In this document: piece by piece, positions 15,306 through 23,910 of the stretch
How the letters are laid out: each line of letters opens with the position of its first letter
Numbering within the stretch: the stretch's first letter is position 1
Notes under the pieces: model-generated
What the model was told of the DNA's origin: nothing
Seen by the model: the letters and a program-made list of their open reading frames with translations, nothing else
Databases searched by the model: none
Position numbers and translations under genes: made by a program
NCBI RefSeq assembly: GCF_030817055.1
Contig: NZ_JAUSYV010000001.1
Span: forward strand, 2,008,001 to 2,072,000
DNA from: Bacillus sp. V2I10
Lineage (GTDB): Bacteria; Bacillota; Bacilli; Bacillales; Bacillaceae
DNA: 64,000 bases
Direction of reading: 5' to 3'

Positions 15306-16211
15306 TTACTTAACCGCATTCTCCCGTTTGCTCAGCTGAAACTGTTTGCTTTGTATCGCTCCTGCAAGATGGGGCTCAATCACTTCAACTGCTTTTAAAA
15401 GCTGATTCATCTCAATCCCAGTCTCAATGTTCATGGACTTAAGCATATGAAGAACATCTTCAGTCGCTGCATTTCCAGTGGCGCCCGGTGCAAACGGACA
15501 GCCTCCAAGTCCGCCGGCCGAAGTGTCAAATCTGTCGACTCCAGCCTGCAAAGCAGCATAAATATTCGCCAGTGCCATGCCGCGCGTATCGTGAAAATGG
15601 GCTGTCAGCAGCATGTCAGGAAATTGAGCTTTCAAGCTGGAAAAAAGCTCATAAACCTCAAGGGGATTTGCCATTCCAATTGTATCAGCCACACTTAAAT
15701 CATCCACTCCGGCATCCGCAAACTGCTGGCATATGTTCAGAACAGCATCAGGATGAATTTTTCCTTCATACGGACAGTAGAAAGCAGTGGAAATACAGGC
15801 CCGAACAAAGTATCCTTCTCCTTTTAACTCACGGATCAGGGGCAAAAGCTTTTCCATGCTTTCTTTCGTTGTTGAATTAATATTCTTTAAATTAAAGGAC
15901 TCGCTTACACCCACGAAGAAGGCTAAATCCCGGCACTTTGCCTCTTTTGCCCGCACCACGCCTTTTTCGTTCGGAATCAGCACAAGATTTCGACTCTCAT
16001 CTGTGCAGTATTTAATAATATCTCCCGCATCCTTCAATTGGGGAACCCACTTGGGAGAAACAAATGATGTCAGCTCCATTTCCTTAAATCCTGCTTTTTT
16101 TAACTCCTTGATAAACTGAACCTTAATATCGGTCGGAATTTCATTTTTTTCATTTTGAAGCCCATCTCGCGGGCCAACTTCAATTAATGTCACCTGTTCA
16201 GGAAGATTCAA
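15306..16211 (-). CDS. mvaB: Hydroxymethylglutaryl-CoA lyase
   Basis: Cleaves 3-hydroxy-3-methylglutaryl-CoA to acetoacetate and acetyl-CoA, the last step of leucine degradation. The 301-residue TIM barrel begins VTLIEVGPRDGLQNE, with catalytic Arg and metal Asp, has TAHFHDTRGMALAN with metal-binding His residues, and GGLGGCPFAPGATGNAATED with the loop Cys. Similar to YngG. It starts with TTG at 16211 behind AAAGGCTGG. Its acetoacetate product is the substrate of the CoA transferase encoded divergently across 16.2-19.2 kb, so the genes likely form one catabolic module. Confidence 0.95.
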   Translation of the reverse strand: MNLPEQVTLIEVGPRDGLQNEKNEIPTDIKVQFIKELKKAGFKEMELTSFVSPKWVPQLKDAGDIIKYCTDESRNLVLIPNEKGVVRAKEAKCRDLAFFVGVSESFNLKNINSTTKESMEKLLPLIRELKGEGYFVRACISTAFYCPYEGKIHPDAVLNICQQFADAGVDDLSVADTIGMANPLEVYELFSSLKAQFPDMLLTAHFHDTRGMALANIYAALQAGVDRFDTSAGGLGGCPFAPGATGNAATEDVLHMLKSMNIETGIEMNQLLKAVEVIEPHLAGAIQSKQFQLSKRENAVK

Positions 16212-16310
16212 CTTGAAACACCAGCCTTTCTAAAATGAGTGTAAGCAGATAGATGCCTGCAGCGGGTCTTGGCGCAGCCTGAGTGGAATTTATGTTGCGA
16301 AGCAAATGGC

Positions 16311-16440
16311 GGTTCCGCTTTTCTGTGGTGTCCAGCTCCGCCTCCTGGCTCCTCGGCCAGAACGGCTCCGCCAGCAAAGGCAAAAAGCGCCTTTTCTGTC
16401 GGATCCTTTTCTGTCTGCCTGCGCTGACAGTCGGTTCCGC
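16311..16440. repeat. Dispersed intergenic repeat, copy C
   Basis: Nearly full copy of the element at 10261-10396, from GGTTCCGCTTTTCT to TCGGTTCCGC, with CTCCTCGGCCAGAACGGCTC and GGCAAAAAGCGCCTTTTCTG. It fills the spacer between the divergent mvaB and thiolase genes. Bases 16212-16310 before it show no gene. Confidence 0.85.
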
Positions 16441-16591
16441 TATCCTAGTAAAAGGGTTTACATATTTCTATATTAGTAGTTTACTGGCATTAGATGCAAA
16501 TGAAATTTGAATCTTGAAAATTTTGAAGGAATTTATCTTTATTTAGCGAAACCAATCTATGAACCAATGAAAAAAGGGGATGAATGAGAAA

Positions 16592-17779
16592 ATGAGCAAC
16601 AATGAAGTGGTCATCGTAAGTGCAGTCCGTACGGCAATTGGAAGTTTTGGGGGATCGCTGAAGGGTGTATCTGCTCCTGAGCTTGGAGCCATCGTCATTA
16701 AAGACGCTCTCGAAAAAGCGGGATTAAAAGGGGAGCAGGTGGACGAGGTCATTATGGGGAATGTCCTTCAGGCAGGCCTTGGCCAAAATCCTGCACGACA
16801 AGCAGCTATTAAAGCAGGATTGCCGGAAAACATTCCTTCTATGACAATCAATAAAGTTTGCGGTTCAGGGCTGAAGACGGTTCACCTTGCTGCACAGGCA
16901 ATACTGTCAGGAGATGCTGACATAATCGTAGCCGGCGGAATGGAAAATATGAGCCAGGCACCGTACATATTAAAAAATGCACGCGACGGATTCAAAATGG
17001 GTGATCAAAAGCTGATTGACACAATGGTTTCCGACGGGTTAACGTGTGCTTTCAACAATTATCATATGGGAGTAACTGCTGAAAATTTATGCGATAAATA
17101 TGAAATTTCAAGAGAAGAGCAGGATGAATTTGCTGCCTGGAGCCAGAAAAAGGCAACAGATGCTATTCAGGCTGGAACGTTCAAAGATGAAATTACGCCA
17201 GTAGTTATCCCGCAGCGCAAAGGAGATGCCGTCACATTTGATACGGACGAGTTTCCGCGAGCGGGTTCAACAGCTGAAAAGCTTGGCGGATTGCGGGCGG
17301 CTTTCAAAAAAGACGGATCAGTAACAGCCGGCAATGCATCTGGAATAAATGATGGCGCAGCTGCTGTAGTTGTGATGAGCCGGAAAAAAGCAGACGAGCT
17401 TGGCATTTTGCCGCTGGTTAAAATTACAGCTAATGGAAACGCGGGTGTAGATCCAAGCATCATGGGAATTGGACCGGTTGCAGCAGTGCAAAAAGCCTTT
17501 AAGAAGAGCGGACTCAGCATGAAGGATATTGATCTTGTTGAAGCAAACGAAGCATTCGCAGCACAATCCATCGCGGTTGACCGCGAACTTCATTTTGATA
17601 AAGAAAAGCTGAATGTAAACGGGGGGGCAATTGCTCTTGGACATCCAATCGGAGCAAGCGGCACAAGAATTCTTGTTACACTCATACACGAAATGAAACG
17701 CAGAGATGCAAAACGAGGCTTGGCGACACTTTGCATCGGCGGGGGACAAGGCGTAGCAACAATCATTGAAAATCTATAA
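16592..17779 (+). CDS. Acetyl-CoA C-acetyltransferase (thiolase)
   Basis: Thiolase II, condensing or cleaving acetoacetyl-CoA and acetyl-CoA. The 395-residue protein has the nucleophilic Cys90 in NKVCGSGLK, the NEAFAAQ motif, GGAIALGHPIGASG with catalytic His, and LCIGGGQG with the second catalytic Cys. I use ATG 16592 because AAGGGG sits at a proper distance; ATG 16580 directly abuts it. First gene of an operon with scoA and scoB, so it most likely works in the thiolytic direction on acetoacetyl-CoA formed by the CoA transferase. Confidence 0.95.
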   Translation: MSNNEVVIVSAVRTAIGSFGGSLKGVSAPELGAIVIKDALEKAGLKGEQVDEVIMGNVLQAGLGQNPARQAAIKAGLPENIPSMTINKVCGSGLKTVHLAAQAILSGDADIIVAGGMENMSQAPYILKNARDGFKMGDQKLIDTMVSDGLTCAFNNYHMGVTAENLCDKYEISREEQDEFAAWSQKKATDAIQAGTFKDEITPVVIPQRKGDAVTFDTDEFPRAGSTAEKLGGLRAAFKKDGSVTAGNASGINDGAAAVVVMSRKKADELGILPLVKITANGNAGVDPSIMGIGPVAAVQKAFKKSGLSMKDIDLVEANEAFAAQSIAVDRELHFDKEKLNVNGGAIALGHPIGASGTRILVTLIHEMKRRDAKRGLATLCIGGGQGVATIIENL

Positions 17780-17796
17780 TTCCTGGGGTGAAATAA

Positions 17797-18492
17797 ATGA
17801 AAACGGTGCATACATCTTTTACAGACGCAGTGAAAGACATTAAAGACGGATCAACATTAATGGTTGGCGGGTTCGGCTTATGCGGAATTCCTGAGAATTT
17901 GATTCTTGCTTTAGTAGAAACAGGCGTAAAGGATTTAACGATCATCTCTAACAACTGCGGAGTAGATGACTGGGGGCTTGGCCTGCTTCTTAAAAATAAG
18001 CAAATAAAAAAAATGATCAGCTCATATGTTGGCGAAAATAAAGAATTTGAACGTCAGGTGCTTTCAGGCGAAATGGAAGTTGAACTTGTCCCGCAGGGAA
18101 CGCTCGCTGAAAAAATCCGGGCAGGCGGTGCAGGTATCCCGGCTTTCTACACGCCTGCAGGTGTAGGCACACCAATCGCAGAAGGTAAAGAGACGCGCAG
18201 CTTCGGGGGAAAAGAGTATTTGCTGGAAGAAGCGCTAACGGCAGATTTCAGTCTTGTCCGTGCATGGAAGGCAGATAAGATGGGCAATTTGCTTTACAAT
18301 AAAACAGCTCAAAACTTCAATCCGATGATTGCGGCAGCCGGAAAAGTGACGATTGCTGAAATGGAAGAACTTGTTGAAGTTGGAGAGATTGGTCCAAGTG
18401 AGATTCACACTCCAGGCATTTATGTACAATCCTTGATACTCGGTGAACAGCAAAAACGCATTGAACGGTTAACGGTTCAAAAGACAGGATGA
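17797..18492 (+). CDS. scoA: Succinyl-CoA:3-ketoacid CoA transferase subunit A
   Basis: Alpha subunit of the 3-oxoacid CoA transferase that moves CoA from succinyl-CoA to acetoacetate. The 231-residue product has the family glycine motif MVGGFGLCGIPENL (about 22-35), NNCGVDDWGLG, and YTPAGVGTPIAEGKE. GGGGTGAAAT precedes the ATG. It is 17 bases after the thiolase gene and just upstream of scoB. Acyl-specificity could instead be acetate or butyrate, but 3-ketoacid CoA transferase is the best fit by family. Confidence 0.94.
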   Translation: MKTVHTSFTDAVKDIKDGSTLMVGGFGLCGIPENLILALVETGVKDLTIISNNCGVDDWGLGLLLKNKQIKKMISSYVGENKEFERQVLSGEMEVELVPQGTLAEKIRAGGAGIPAFYTPAGVGTPIAEGKETRSFGGKEYLLEEALTADFSLVRAWKADKMGNLLYNKTAQNFNPMIAAAGKVTIAEMEELVEVGEIGPSEIHTPGIYVQSLILGEQQKRIERLTVQKTG

Positions 18493-18506
18493 CAGGAGGC
18501 AAAGCG

Positions 18507-19175
18507 ATGATACAGAATAAAGCAGGAGTACGTGAAAAAATCGCAAGAAGAGCAGAACAGGAAATTGAAAACGGTTTCTATGTCAACTTGGGAATCGGCA
18601 TGCCGACACTTGTTGCCAATTATATCAGCGAAAACAAACAGGTTGTTCTTCAATCTGAAAATGGACTTCTTGGAATTGGACCCTATCCTAAAGAAGCAGA
18701 TGTGGACCCTGACTTAATTAATGCAGGAAAAGAAACCGTAACGGCTATTCCGGGTTCTGCTTATTTTGACAGTGCTGAGTCATTCGCCATGATCCGCGGA
18801 GGACACGTCAATGTGGCTATTCTCGGGGGAATGGAAGTATCCGAAACCGGAGACCTCGCAAACTGGATGATTCCAGGCAAGATGATTAAAGGAATGGGAG
18901 GTGCCATGGATTTAGTTCATGGCGCAAAAAGAATCATTGTCATCATGGAGCATGTAAACAAAACGGGCGAACCAAAAATTCTGAATGAGTGCACTTTGCC
19001 TCTTACTGGGAAACAGGTTGTCCACCGCATTATTACAGATCAGGCTGTCATAGATGTGACTGAGCTTGGACTGAAGCTTGTTGAAGTGGCAAAAGGCTAC
19101 ACGATCGAAGATATCATAAAATCTACAGATCCTGCGCTGATTATCGGAGACGATGTAAAGCTTGATGCTTATTAA
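18507..19175 (+). CDS. scoB: Succinyl-CoA:3-ketoacid CoA transferase subunit B
   Basis: Beta subunit carrying the catalytic Glu51 in QSENGLLGIGPYP, which forms the glutamyl-CoA intermediate. It has 222 residues, begins with helices before VNLGIGMPT and ends in GDDVKLDAY. ATG at 18507 is preceded by a perfect AGGAGG; an in-frame ATG at 18489 overlaps scoA and is less likely. With ScoA it makes the active heteromer. Confidence 0.95.
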   Translation: MIQNKAGVREKIARRAEQEIENGFYVNLGIGMPTLVANYISENKQVVLQSENGLLGIGPYPKEADVDPDLINAGKETVTAIPGSAYFDSAESFAMIRGGHVNVAILGGMEVSETGDLANWMIPGKMIKGMGGAMDLVHGAKRIIVIMEHVNKTGEPKILNECTLPLTGKQVVHRIITDQAVIDVTELGLKLVEVAKGYTIEDIIKSTDPALIIGDDVKLDAY

Positions 19176-19227
19176 AAGGGTCAAATCGCTTTCTATTAAA
19201 TACCTTGAGGATACGGGAGTGATCATC

Positions 19228-19482
19228 ATGGCAAAAAAACAAAAAAAGCAGCATAGACCTCAGCCTAAAAAAACAGAAGATAACTTAAACTTAAAGGATC
19301 ATATTGAGTCTGACTTGTTCCAAAAGCTATCAAACATGAAAAAAGGCTTGATGGAAGAACAGGAGCAGAAGGCAGAGCAAGAACGACTTCAAAAAATCAA
19401 AGAGAAAAAAGAAAAAGAGAAGAACAAAAGCTTTGAAGAGCTGCTCAATGACAGCAATATGAAGTGGTCTGATTATAAATAA
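19228..19482 (+). CDS. yqkE: YqkE-like, DUF3886 family coiled-coil protein
   Basis: An 84-residue, highly charged protein: a Lys-rich N-terminus (MAKKQKKQHRPQPKK), a long Glu/Lys helix around residues 35-70 likely to be a coiled coil, and a terminal SFEELLNDSNMKWSDYK. It matches YqkE of B. subtilis. Function unknown. It lies 52 bases after scoB on the same strand and is followed by a strong terminator, so it may be read through from the thiolase operon or have its own promoter. Confidence 0.85.
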   Translation: MAKKQKKQHRPQPKKTEDNLNLKDHIESDLFQKLSNMKKGLMEEQEQKAEQERLQKIKEKKEKEKNKSFEELLNDSNMKWSDYK

Positions 19483-19487
19483 CTGAT

Positions 19488-19523
19488 GAAAAATGCCTCC
19501 ACAATCCGCGGAGGCATTTTTTT
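19488..19523 (+). terminator. Terminator after yqkE
   Basis: AAAAATGCCTCC pairs with GGAGGCATTTTT across a short loop, T run to 19523. Confidence 0.88.
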
Positions 19524-19905
19524 GTACATTAAGAAACAAGAACCGGAAATAGCAGCAAAATTTTTTGAAAAGAAGATGAAACAACCTGAAAACGCCATTA
19601 CCCCAAAGGTGATTTGCCTTTCATCTCTTACTTTTACCAATCAAGAGATGTAATCCTTAAATAAAATGATAGGTATACTTACCATAGCATTAATGTCATA
19701 GTTGTATAGATTCTACCAGGGGCAAAAAAGGATCTGGGAGTTCTCATTGTATTGAAAAGCGTCCTTTGAGATTCAGTAATCAAATCGTCTAAAATTTTTT
19801 CATAATGTCTCCTAATGGTTAGTTCAGGCACTATCGCCCGATACTTCATTATTTATCTAGAGTTTACTATGTGTCATTAGAAGATACAACACTTTGATGA
19901 TAGAA
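19524..19905. other. Long spacer before ganR, no gene seen
   Basis: About 380 bases, A/T-rich, with no ORF that has coding character on either strand. GGTGATTTGCC and CATCTC/GAGATG words around 19610-19650 form only weak dyads. It separates the conserved yqk genes from the gan cluster and may mark the left edge of that insertion. Confidence 0.5.
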
Positions 19906-19924
19906 TTTACTTATTTTAAGTAAA
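19906..19924. promoter_or_regulatory. Palindromic operator before ganR (GanR-like box)
   Basis: TTTACTTATTTTAAGTAAA is a perfect palindrome with 7-base arms. A second dyad, AAGTAAAAT (19931-19939) and ATTTTACTT (19949-19957), follows and touches the -35 region. The same TTTACT/AGTAAA half sites occur before ganS, suggesting GanR autoregulation. Confidence 0.7.
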
Positions 19925-19955
19925 AAAACAAAGTAAAATCAGTTAAAAATTTTAC

Positions 19956-19984
19956 TTATACAAACCGATTTAGATATGTATAAT
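19956..19984 (+). promoter_or_regulatory. Promoter of ganR
   Basis: TTATAC (19956-19961), 17-base spacer, TATAAT (19979-19984). Operator arm ATTTTACTT overlaps the -35 box. Confidence 0.6.
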
Positions 19985-20012
19985 AGATGTATAGAATGTT
20001 GGAGGTATGAGA

Positions 20013-21005
20013 ATGGCTACAATTAAAGATATTGCAGAAGAGGCGGGGTATTCTGTTTCTACCGTTTCTCGTGTGTTAAATAATGATGTGAGCCTTTCGG
20101 TTCCGGATGAGACTCGGGAAAAAATATACGAAGTTGCAGAGAAACTGAATTATCGGAAGAAGACGGTAAGGCAGCTAGTAAAAAATATTGCTTTTTTGTA
20201 TTGGTTGACAGATAAGGAAGAATTAGAAGATGTGTATTATAAAACGTTGAGACTGGAAATAGAAAAATGGTCCAAAAAGTTTAATGTGGAACTCACTACT
20301 TATAAAATTTCGGATGGAATTTCGAAAATTCCAGATACAATAGAAGGATTTATTGCTGTGGGTTCATTTTCAGATAAAGAACTAGAGCATCTAAGAAGTG
20401 TTACTTCTTATGGAGTTTTTATAGATTCAACTCCTGATCCCAATTTTTATGATTCTGTGAGGCCGGACTTAGCTCAAATCACAAAAAAAACAGTAGACTT
20501 TTTCATTGAGAAGGGCCATAGCGAGATTGGTTTGATTAGCGGTACCTACCATAACCCGAACACGGATAGAGATGAGATGGATATTCGCGAAAAAACATTC
20601 CGTTCCTATATGACTGAAAAAGGTTTATTAAACGAGCAATTTATTTTTTGTCACAGAGGTTTTTCCGTAGACAATGGTTATCAATTGATGAAAGATGCCA
20701 TAAATAAATTGGGAGATAATTTACCTACAGCTTTTTTTACGGCTGCTGATCCAATTGCAGTTGGCTGTCTTCAGGCATTAAATGAATCTGGAATTGCTAT
20801 TCCTAATCGAGTTAGTGTAGTCAGCTTAAATAATATTAGTATTGCAAAATACGTATCACCACCACTCACTACCTTTAATATTGATCTAAAGGAACTCTGT
20901 AAAAATGCAGTCGAATTGCTGCTTGAACAAGTACTTGAAAAACGTAAAGTTGTCAAAACCTTATATCTGGGAGCTGACTTAGTGCTTAGAAAGAGTACAA
21001 ATTAA
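20013..21005 (+). CDS. ganR: LacI family transcriptional regulator, GanR-like
   Basis: A LacI/GalR repressor of 330 residues. The N-terminal helix-turn-helix ATIKDIAEEAGYSVSTVSRV is canonical, followed by the hinge helix region and a periplasmic-binding-type effector domain with SVVSLNNISIAKYVSPPLTT near the C-terminus. I take ATG 20013: GGAGG is seven bases upstream, whereas ATG 20007 is too close. Located directly before the galactan genes and flanked by matching palindromes, it most likely represses ganS-ganP-ganQ-ganA and itself, and is released by galactobiose or related sugars, as known for GanR. The effector is inferred. Confidence 0.88.
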   Translation: MATIKDIAEEAGYSVSTVSRVLNNDVSLSVPDETREKIYEVAEKLNYRKKTVRQLVKNIAFLYWLTDKEELEDVYYKTLRLEIEKWSKKFNVELTTYKISDGISKIPDTIEGFIAVGSFSDKELEHLRSVTSYGVFIDSTPDPNFYDSVRPDLAQITKKTVDFFIEKGHSEIGLISGTYHNPNTDRDEMDIREKTFRSYMTEKGLLNEQFIFCHRGFSVDNGYQLMKDAINKLGDNLPTAFFTAADPIAVGCLQALNESGIAIPNRVSVVSLNNISIAKYVSPPLTTFNIDLKELCKNAVELLLEQVLEKRKVVKTLYLGADLVLRKSTN

Positions 21006-21013
21006 ACGGCTCC

Positions 21014-21045
21014 AAAACGACCTAGTAAAAGGTCGTTTTTATTTT
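21014..21045 (+). terminator. Terminator after ganR
   Basis: AAAACGACCT (21014-21023) pairs with AGGTCGTTTT (21030-21039), then T-rich sequence. Confidence 0.8.
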
Positions 21046-21055
21046 GGTAAATAAT

Positions 21056-21073
21056 TTTACTATTTTTAGTAAA
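21056..21073. promoter_or_regulatory. GanR-like operator before ganS
   Basis: TTTACTATTTTTAGTAAA is a perfect palindrome with 7-base arms, located just upstream of the ganS -35 box. It shares half sites with the palindrome before ganR. Confidence 0.72.
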
Positions 21074-21080
21074 TAAATTG

Positions 21081-21110
21081 TTTACAATTTTCTTAAATCA
21101 ATGCTATATT
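21081..21110 (+). promoter_or_regulatory. Promoter of the ganS operon
   Basis: TTTACA (21081-21086), 18-base spacer, TATATT (21105-21110). Start near 21117, inside the cre site. Confidence 0.55.
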
Positions 21111-21116
21111 ATTTTT

Positions 21117-21131
21117 ATTAAACGCTTTCAT
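21117..21131. promoter_or_regulatory. cre site (CcpA) at the ganS promoter
   Basis: The complement reads ATGAAAGCGTTTAAT, matching the cre consensus WTGNAANCGNWNNCW at all but one position. It covers the predicted start of transcription, so glucose repression by CcpA is expected. Confidence 0.7.
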
Positions 21132-21154
21132 TTTATAAGAGGGGATGAAGATCA

Positions 21155-22429
21155 ATGAAGAATTTCAAAAAATATTTTGGTCTGATGAGTACGGTTGCTT
21201 TAAGTTTATCTTTAGCAGCATGCGGACCACAGGCAAGCAATAAAGAAGCTTCAAATACAAAGGAAGCATCTAAAAATGAACAATTAGTGGTTTGGGAAGA
21301 TATTGAGAAAGGCGATGGGATCAAGGATGCAATCGCCAAGTTTGAAAAAGAACATAACGTAAAAGTAAAAGTGGTTGAAAAAGCATATGCACAACAAATA
21401 GAAGATTTACGTTTGGATGGACCAGGCGGTACAGGACCGGATGTTCTTACAATGCCAGGAGACCAGATTGGAACAGCTGTTACTGAAGGGTTGATCAAAG
21501 AATTAAAAGTTGAAGAGAATGTTCAATCAGCCTATACAGATGCTGCTATGCAATCTCAAATGGTAGACGGAAAAGTTTACGGTTTGCCAAAAGCAGTAGA
21601 AACAACAATGCTTTACTATAATAAAGCGCTTATTAAGGAAGAAGAACTGCCTAAAACTCTTGACGAATGGTATGAGTATTCAAAAGAAGTAACAGATGGC
21701 AAAAAATTTGGATTCTTAGCGTTGTTTGATCAAATCTATTATGCACAAAGTGTAATGGGCGGCTATGGCGGATACATTTTTGCTGATTCAAACGGTAACT
21801 ATGATGCATCTGATATCGGTTTGAATAATGAAGGTGCAATTGAAGGTGCAAAGTATATTCAGAAGTTCTACAAAGAAGGCTTATTCCCGGCTGGGATCGT
21901 TGGAGAGAAGGGGATTAATGTATTAGAATCCCTTTTTACAGAAGGTAAAGCTGCTGCGATTATTTCTGGTCCGTGGAATCTAGAACCTTTTGCAAAAGCA
22001 GGAATTGATTATGGAGTAGCAAAATTACCAGAGCTTGCAAATGGCAAGAATATGAGTGCCTTTGTAGGAGTAAAAAGCTACAATGTAAGCGCCTATTCAA
22101 AAAATGCTGAATTGGCAGAGGAGTTGGTTAAATTCCTGGCTAACGAAGAAAATTCCAAGAAAAGATATGAAATTGGAAAAGAAGTACCAGCTCTAAAGGC
22201 TTTGGCAAATGATCCAGTCGTTACAGAGAGTGAAGCAGCACAGGCCGTGGCTGAACAATCTCAGTTCTCAGTACTTACACCAAATATTCCTGAAATGAAT
22301 GAAGTTTGGACACCAACTGATGCAGCACTGCAAACAATTGCAACAGGTAAAGCAGAGCCAAAAGCTGCATTGAACCAAGCTGTTAAAACGATTAAAGGGC
22401 AAATTGAAGCAAAACATGGCGGTAAATAA
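21155..22429 (+). CDS. ganS: Galactooligosaccharide-binding lipoprotein GanS
   Basis: Extracellular solute-binding protein (MalE-like, family 1) of a sugar ABC importer, 424 residues. The N-terminus MKNFKKYFGLMSTVALSLSL with AAC after it is a lipoprotein signal; the acylated Cys is about residue 23. The mature part has VVWEDIEKGDG, DVLTMPGDQIG and AAIISGPWNLEPF, typical of maltose-type binding proteins. As first gene of the gan operon it should capture galactobiose to galactotetraose made by the secreted galactanase. A hairpin after the stop likely raises its level over the permeases. Confidence 0.93.
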   Translation: MKNFKKYFGLMSTVALSLSLAACGPQASNKEASNTKEASKNEQLVVWEDIEKGDGIKDAIAKFEKEHNVKVKVVEKAYAQQIEDLRLDGPGGTGPDVLTMPGDQIGTAVTEGLIKELKVEENVQSAYTDAAMQSQMVDGKVYGLPKAVETTMLYYNKALIKEEELPKTLDEWYEYSKEVTDGKKFGFLALFDQIYYAQSVMGGYGGYIFADSNGNYDASDIGLNNEGAIEGAKYIQKFYKEGLFPAGIVGEKGINVLESLFTEGKAAAIISGPWNLEPFAKAGIDYGVAKLPELANGKNMSAFVGVKSYNVSAYSKNAELAEELVKFLANEENSKKRYEIGKEVPALKALANDPVVTESEAAQAVAEQSQFSVLTPNIPEMNEVWTPTDAALQTIATGKAEPKAALNQAVKTIKGQIEAKHGGK

Positions 22430-22441
22430 TCCGTAAACAAT

Positions 22442-22477
22442 AATGGTGTCAAACGCCTAAGTATGTTTGACACCATT
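22442..22477 (+). terminator. Attenuating hairpin between ganS and ganP
   Basis: AATGGTGTCAAAC (22442-22454) is fully complementary to GTTTGACACCATT (22465-22477), ten-base loop; the following ATTATATAA is a poor T tract. Likely a partial terminator or 3' stabiliser of the ganS message. Confidence 0.75.
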
Positions 22478-22543
22478 TATTATATAAACGAACAAATACA
22501 CGTTATCCCGTTCCAACTGGTTTGGAAGTGCAAGATATCTGGA

Positions 22544-22586
22544 CACTCAGGTGTTGTCACAGGAAGTGACCAACTTTACCTGAGTG
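22544..22586 (+). other. Second long hairpin between ganS and ganP
   Basis: CACTCAGGT (22544-22552) pairs perfectly with ACCTGAGTG (22578-22586), and inner GTTGTCAC/GTGACCAAC extends the stem with one bulge. No T run follows, so it is not a simple terminator. It precedes the ganP start by about 65 bases. Confidence 0.65.
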
Positions 22587-22650
22587 GGGTTTGAGGAATA
22601 TCACGGAGATTGAAGTTTCATTTATCTTCTATATTAAAGAGGTGAAAAGG

Positions 22651-23907
22651 GTGCAGCATCGCAGAACAGCTTTATTATTATCGGTTATTCCTGGCCTTGG
22701 CCAATTTTATAATAGGCAATGGATAAAAGGTCTCTTGTTTCTTCTTGTTAGTATAGCGTTTCTTGCAGGGTTTTCTGATCTGTTGAATATGGGTCTATGG
22801 GGTATTTTGACGCTTGGTACTGAGGTGCCGCGTGACAACTCCATCTTTTTGCTGGCAGAAGGCATTATAGCTATTATTGTTTTGTGTTTTGGGCTTGCGA
22901 TTTATTCCTTTAATTTGCGGGACGCCTTTCAAAATGGGAAAATGCGTGATGAAAATAGGGAAATCAGTTCTCTGAAGGATCAATATCAAAATTTAATTGC
23001 ACAGGGTTACCCCTATGTCGTTAGTGGTCCATCGTTATTTATTCTAATCTTTGCGGTGATCTTCCCAATTCTATTTAGTTTCGCATTAGCCTTCACAAAC
23101 TATGATTTGTACCATTCCCCGCCTGCTAATTTAGTAGATTGGGTTGGATTTGAAACATTCTCTGCTATTTTCACAGTTGATATTTGGCGTTCAACCTTTT
23201 TTGATGTATTAGCATGGACAGTCATATGGACGCTTGTTGCTTCTGCGCTTCAAGTTAGCTTAGGGATATTATTAGCTGTGGTCGTAAATCAAAAGGAAAT
23301 TCGCTTTAAAAAGTTTTATCGAACAGTTCTTGTTTTGCCATGGGCTGTTCCGGGTTTTGTTACGATTTTAATTTTTGCGGGTCTTTTTAATGATAGCTTT
23401 GGTGCGATTAACAACGATATTTTAGCTTTATTTGGAATCAATGCTGTTCCTTGGATGACCGATGCAAATTGGTCAAGATTAGCACTGATTCTGATGCAGG
23501 GATGGTTAGGATTTCCCTATATCTTTATTGTGACTACAGGTGTGCTCCAATCAATTCCTGATGACCTCTACGAAGCTGCGACAATTGATGGTGCCTCTGT
23601 CTTTGAGAAATTCAGACATATCACGATGCCGATGATCTTAATCGCAATGGCACCGATTATCATTACTCAGTTTACTTTTAATTTTAATAACTTTAATATT
23701 ATCTACCTTTTCAATGGCGGAGGTCCAGCAGTTCCTGGTTCCACAGCTGGAGGAACAGATATCTTAGTATCCTGGATTTATAAGCTGACCATGCAATCCA
23801 GTCAATATTCGCTGGCTGCTGCATTAACGATTTTGTTATCTGTCTTTGTCATTGCAATAGCTTTATGGCAATTCAGGCGAACAAATTCTTTCAAGGAGGG
23901 AGAATAA
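22651..23907 (+). CDS. ganP: Galactooligosaccharide ABC transporter permease GanP
   Basis: Inner-membrane permease of the MalF type, 418 residues from GTG at 22651 (AGAGGTG upstream), the same length as B. subtilis GanP. Several hydrophobic helices are visible, starting with ALLLSVIPGLGQFYNRQW, and the cytoplasmic coupling motif DGASVFEKFRHITMPM (EAA loop) that contacts the ATPase. The motif EAATIDGA precedes it. The cluster encodes no ATPase, so MsmX or a similar multitask ATPase from elsewhere must energise it. Confidence 0.93.
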   Translation: MQHRRTALLLSVIPGLGQFYNRQWIKGLLFLLVSIAFLAGFSDLLNMGLWGILTLGTEVPRDNSIFLLAEGIIAIIVLCFGLAIYSFNLRDAFQNGKMRDENREISSLKDQYQNLIAQGYPYVVSGPSLFILIFAVIFPILFSFALAFTNYDLYHSPPANLVDWVGFETFSAIFTVDIWRSTFFDVLAWTVIWTLVASALQVSLGILLAVVVNQKEIRFKKFYRTVLVLPWAVPGFVTILIFAGLFNDSFGAINNDILALFGINAVPWMTDANWSRLALILMQGWLGFPYIFIVTTGVLQSIPDDLYEAATIDGASVFEKFRHITMPMILIAMAPIIITQFTFNFNNFNIIYLFNGGGPAVPGSTAGGTDILVSWIYKLTMQSSQYSLAAALTILLSVFVIAIALWQFRRTNSFKEGE

Positions 23908-23910
23908 GAG

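Noticed and set aside
15447..16119. Plus-strand ORFs within mvaB
   Set aside because: Antisense frames of a well supported gene; no independent signals.
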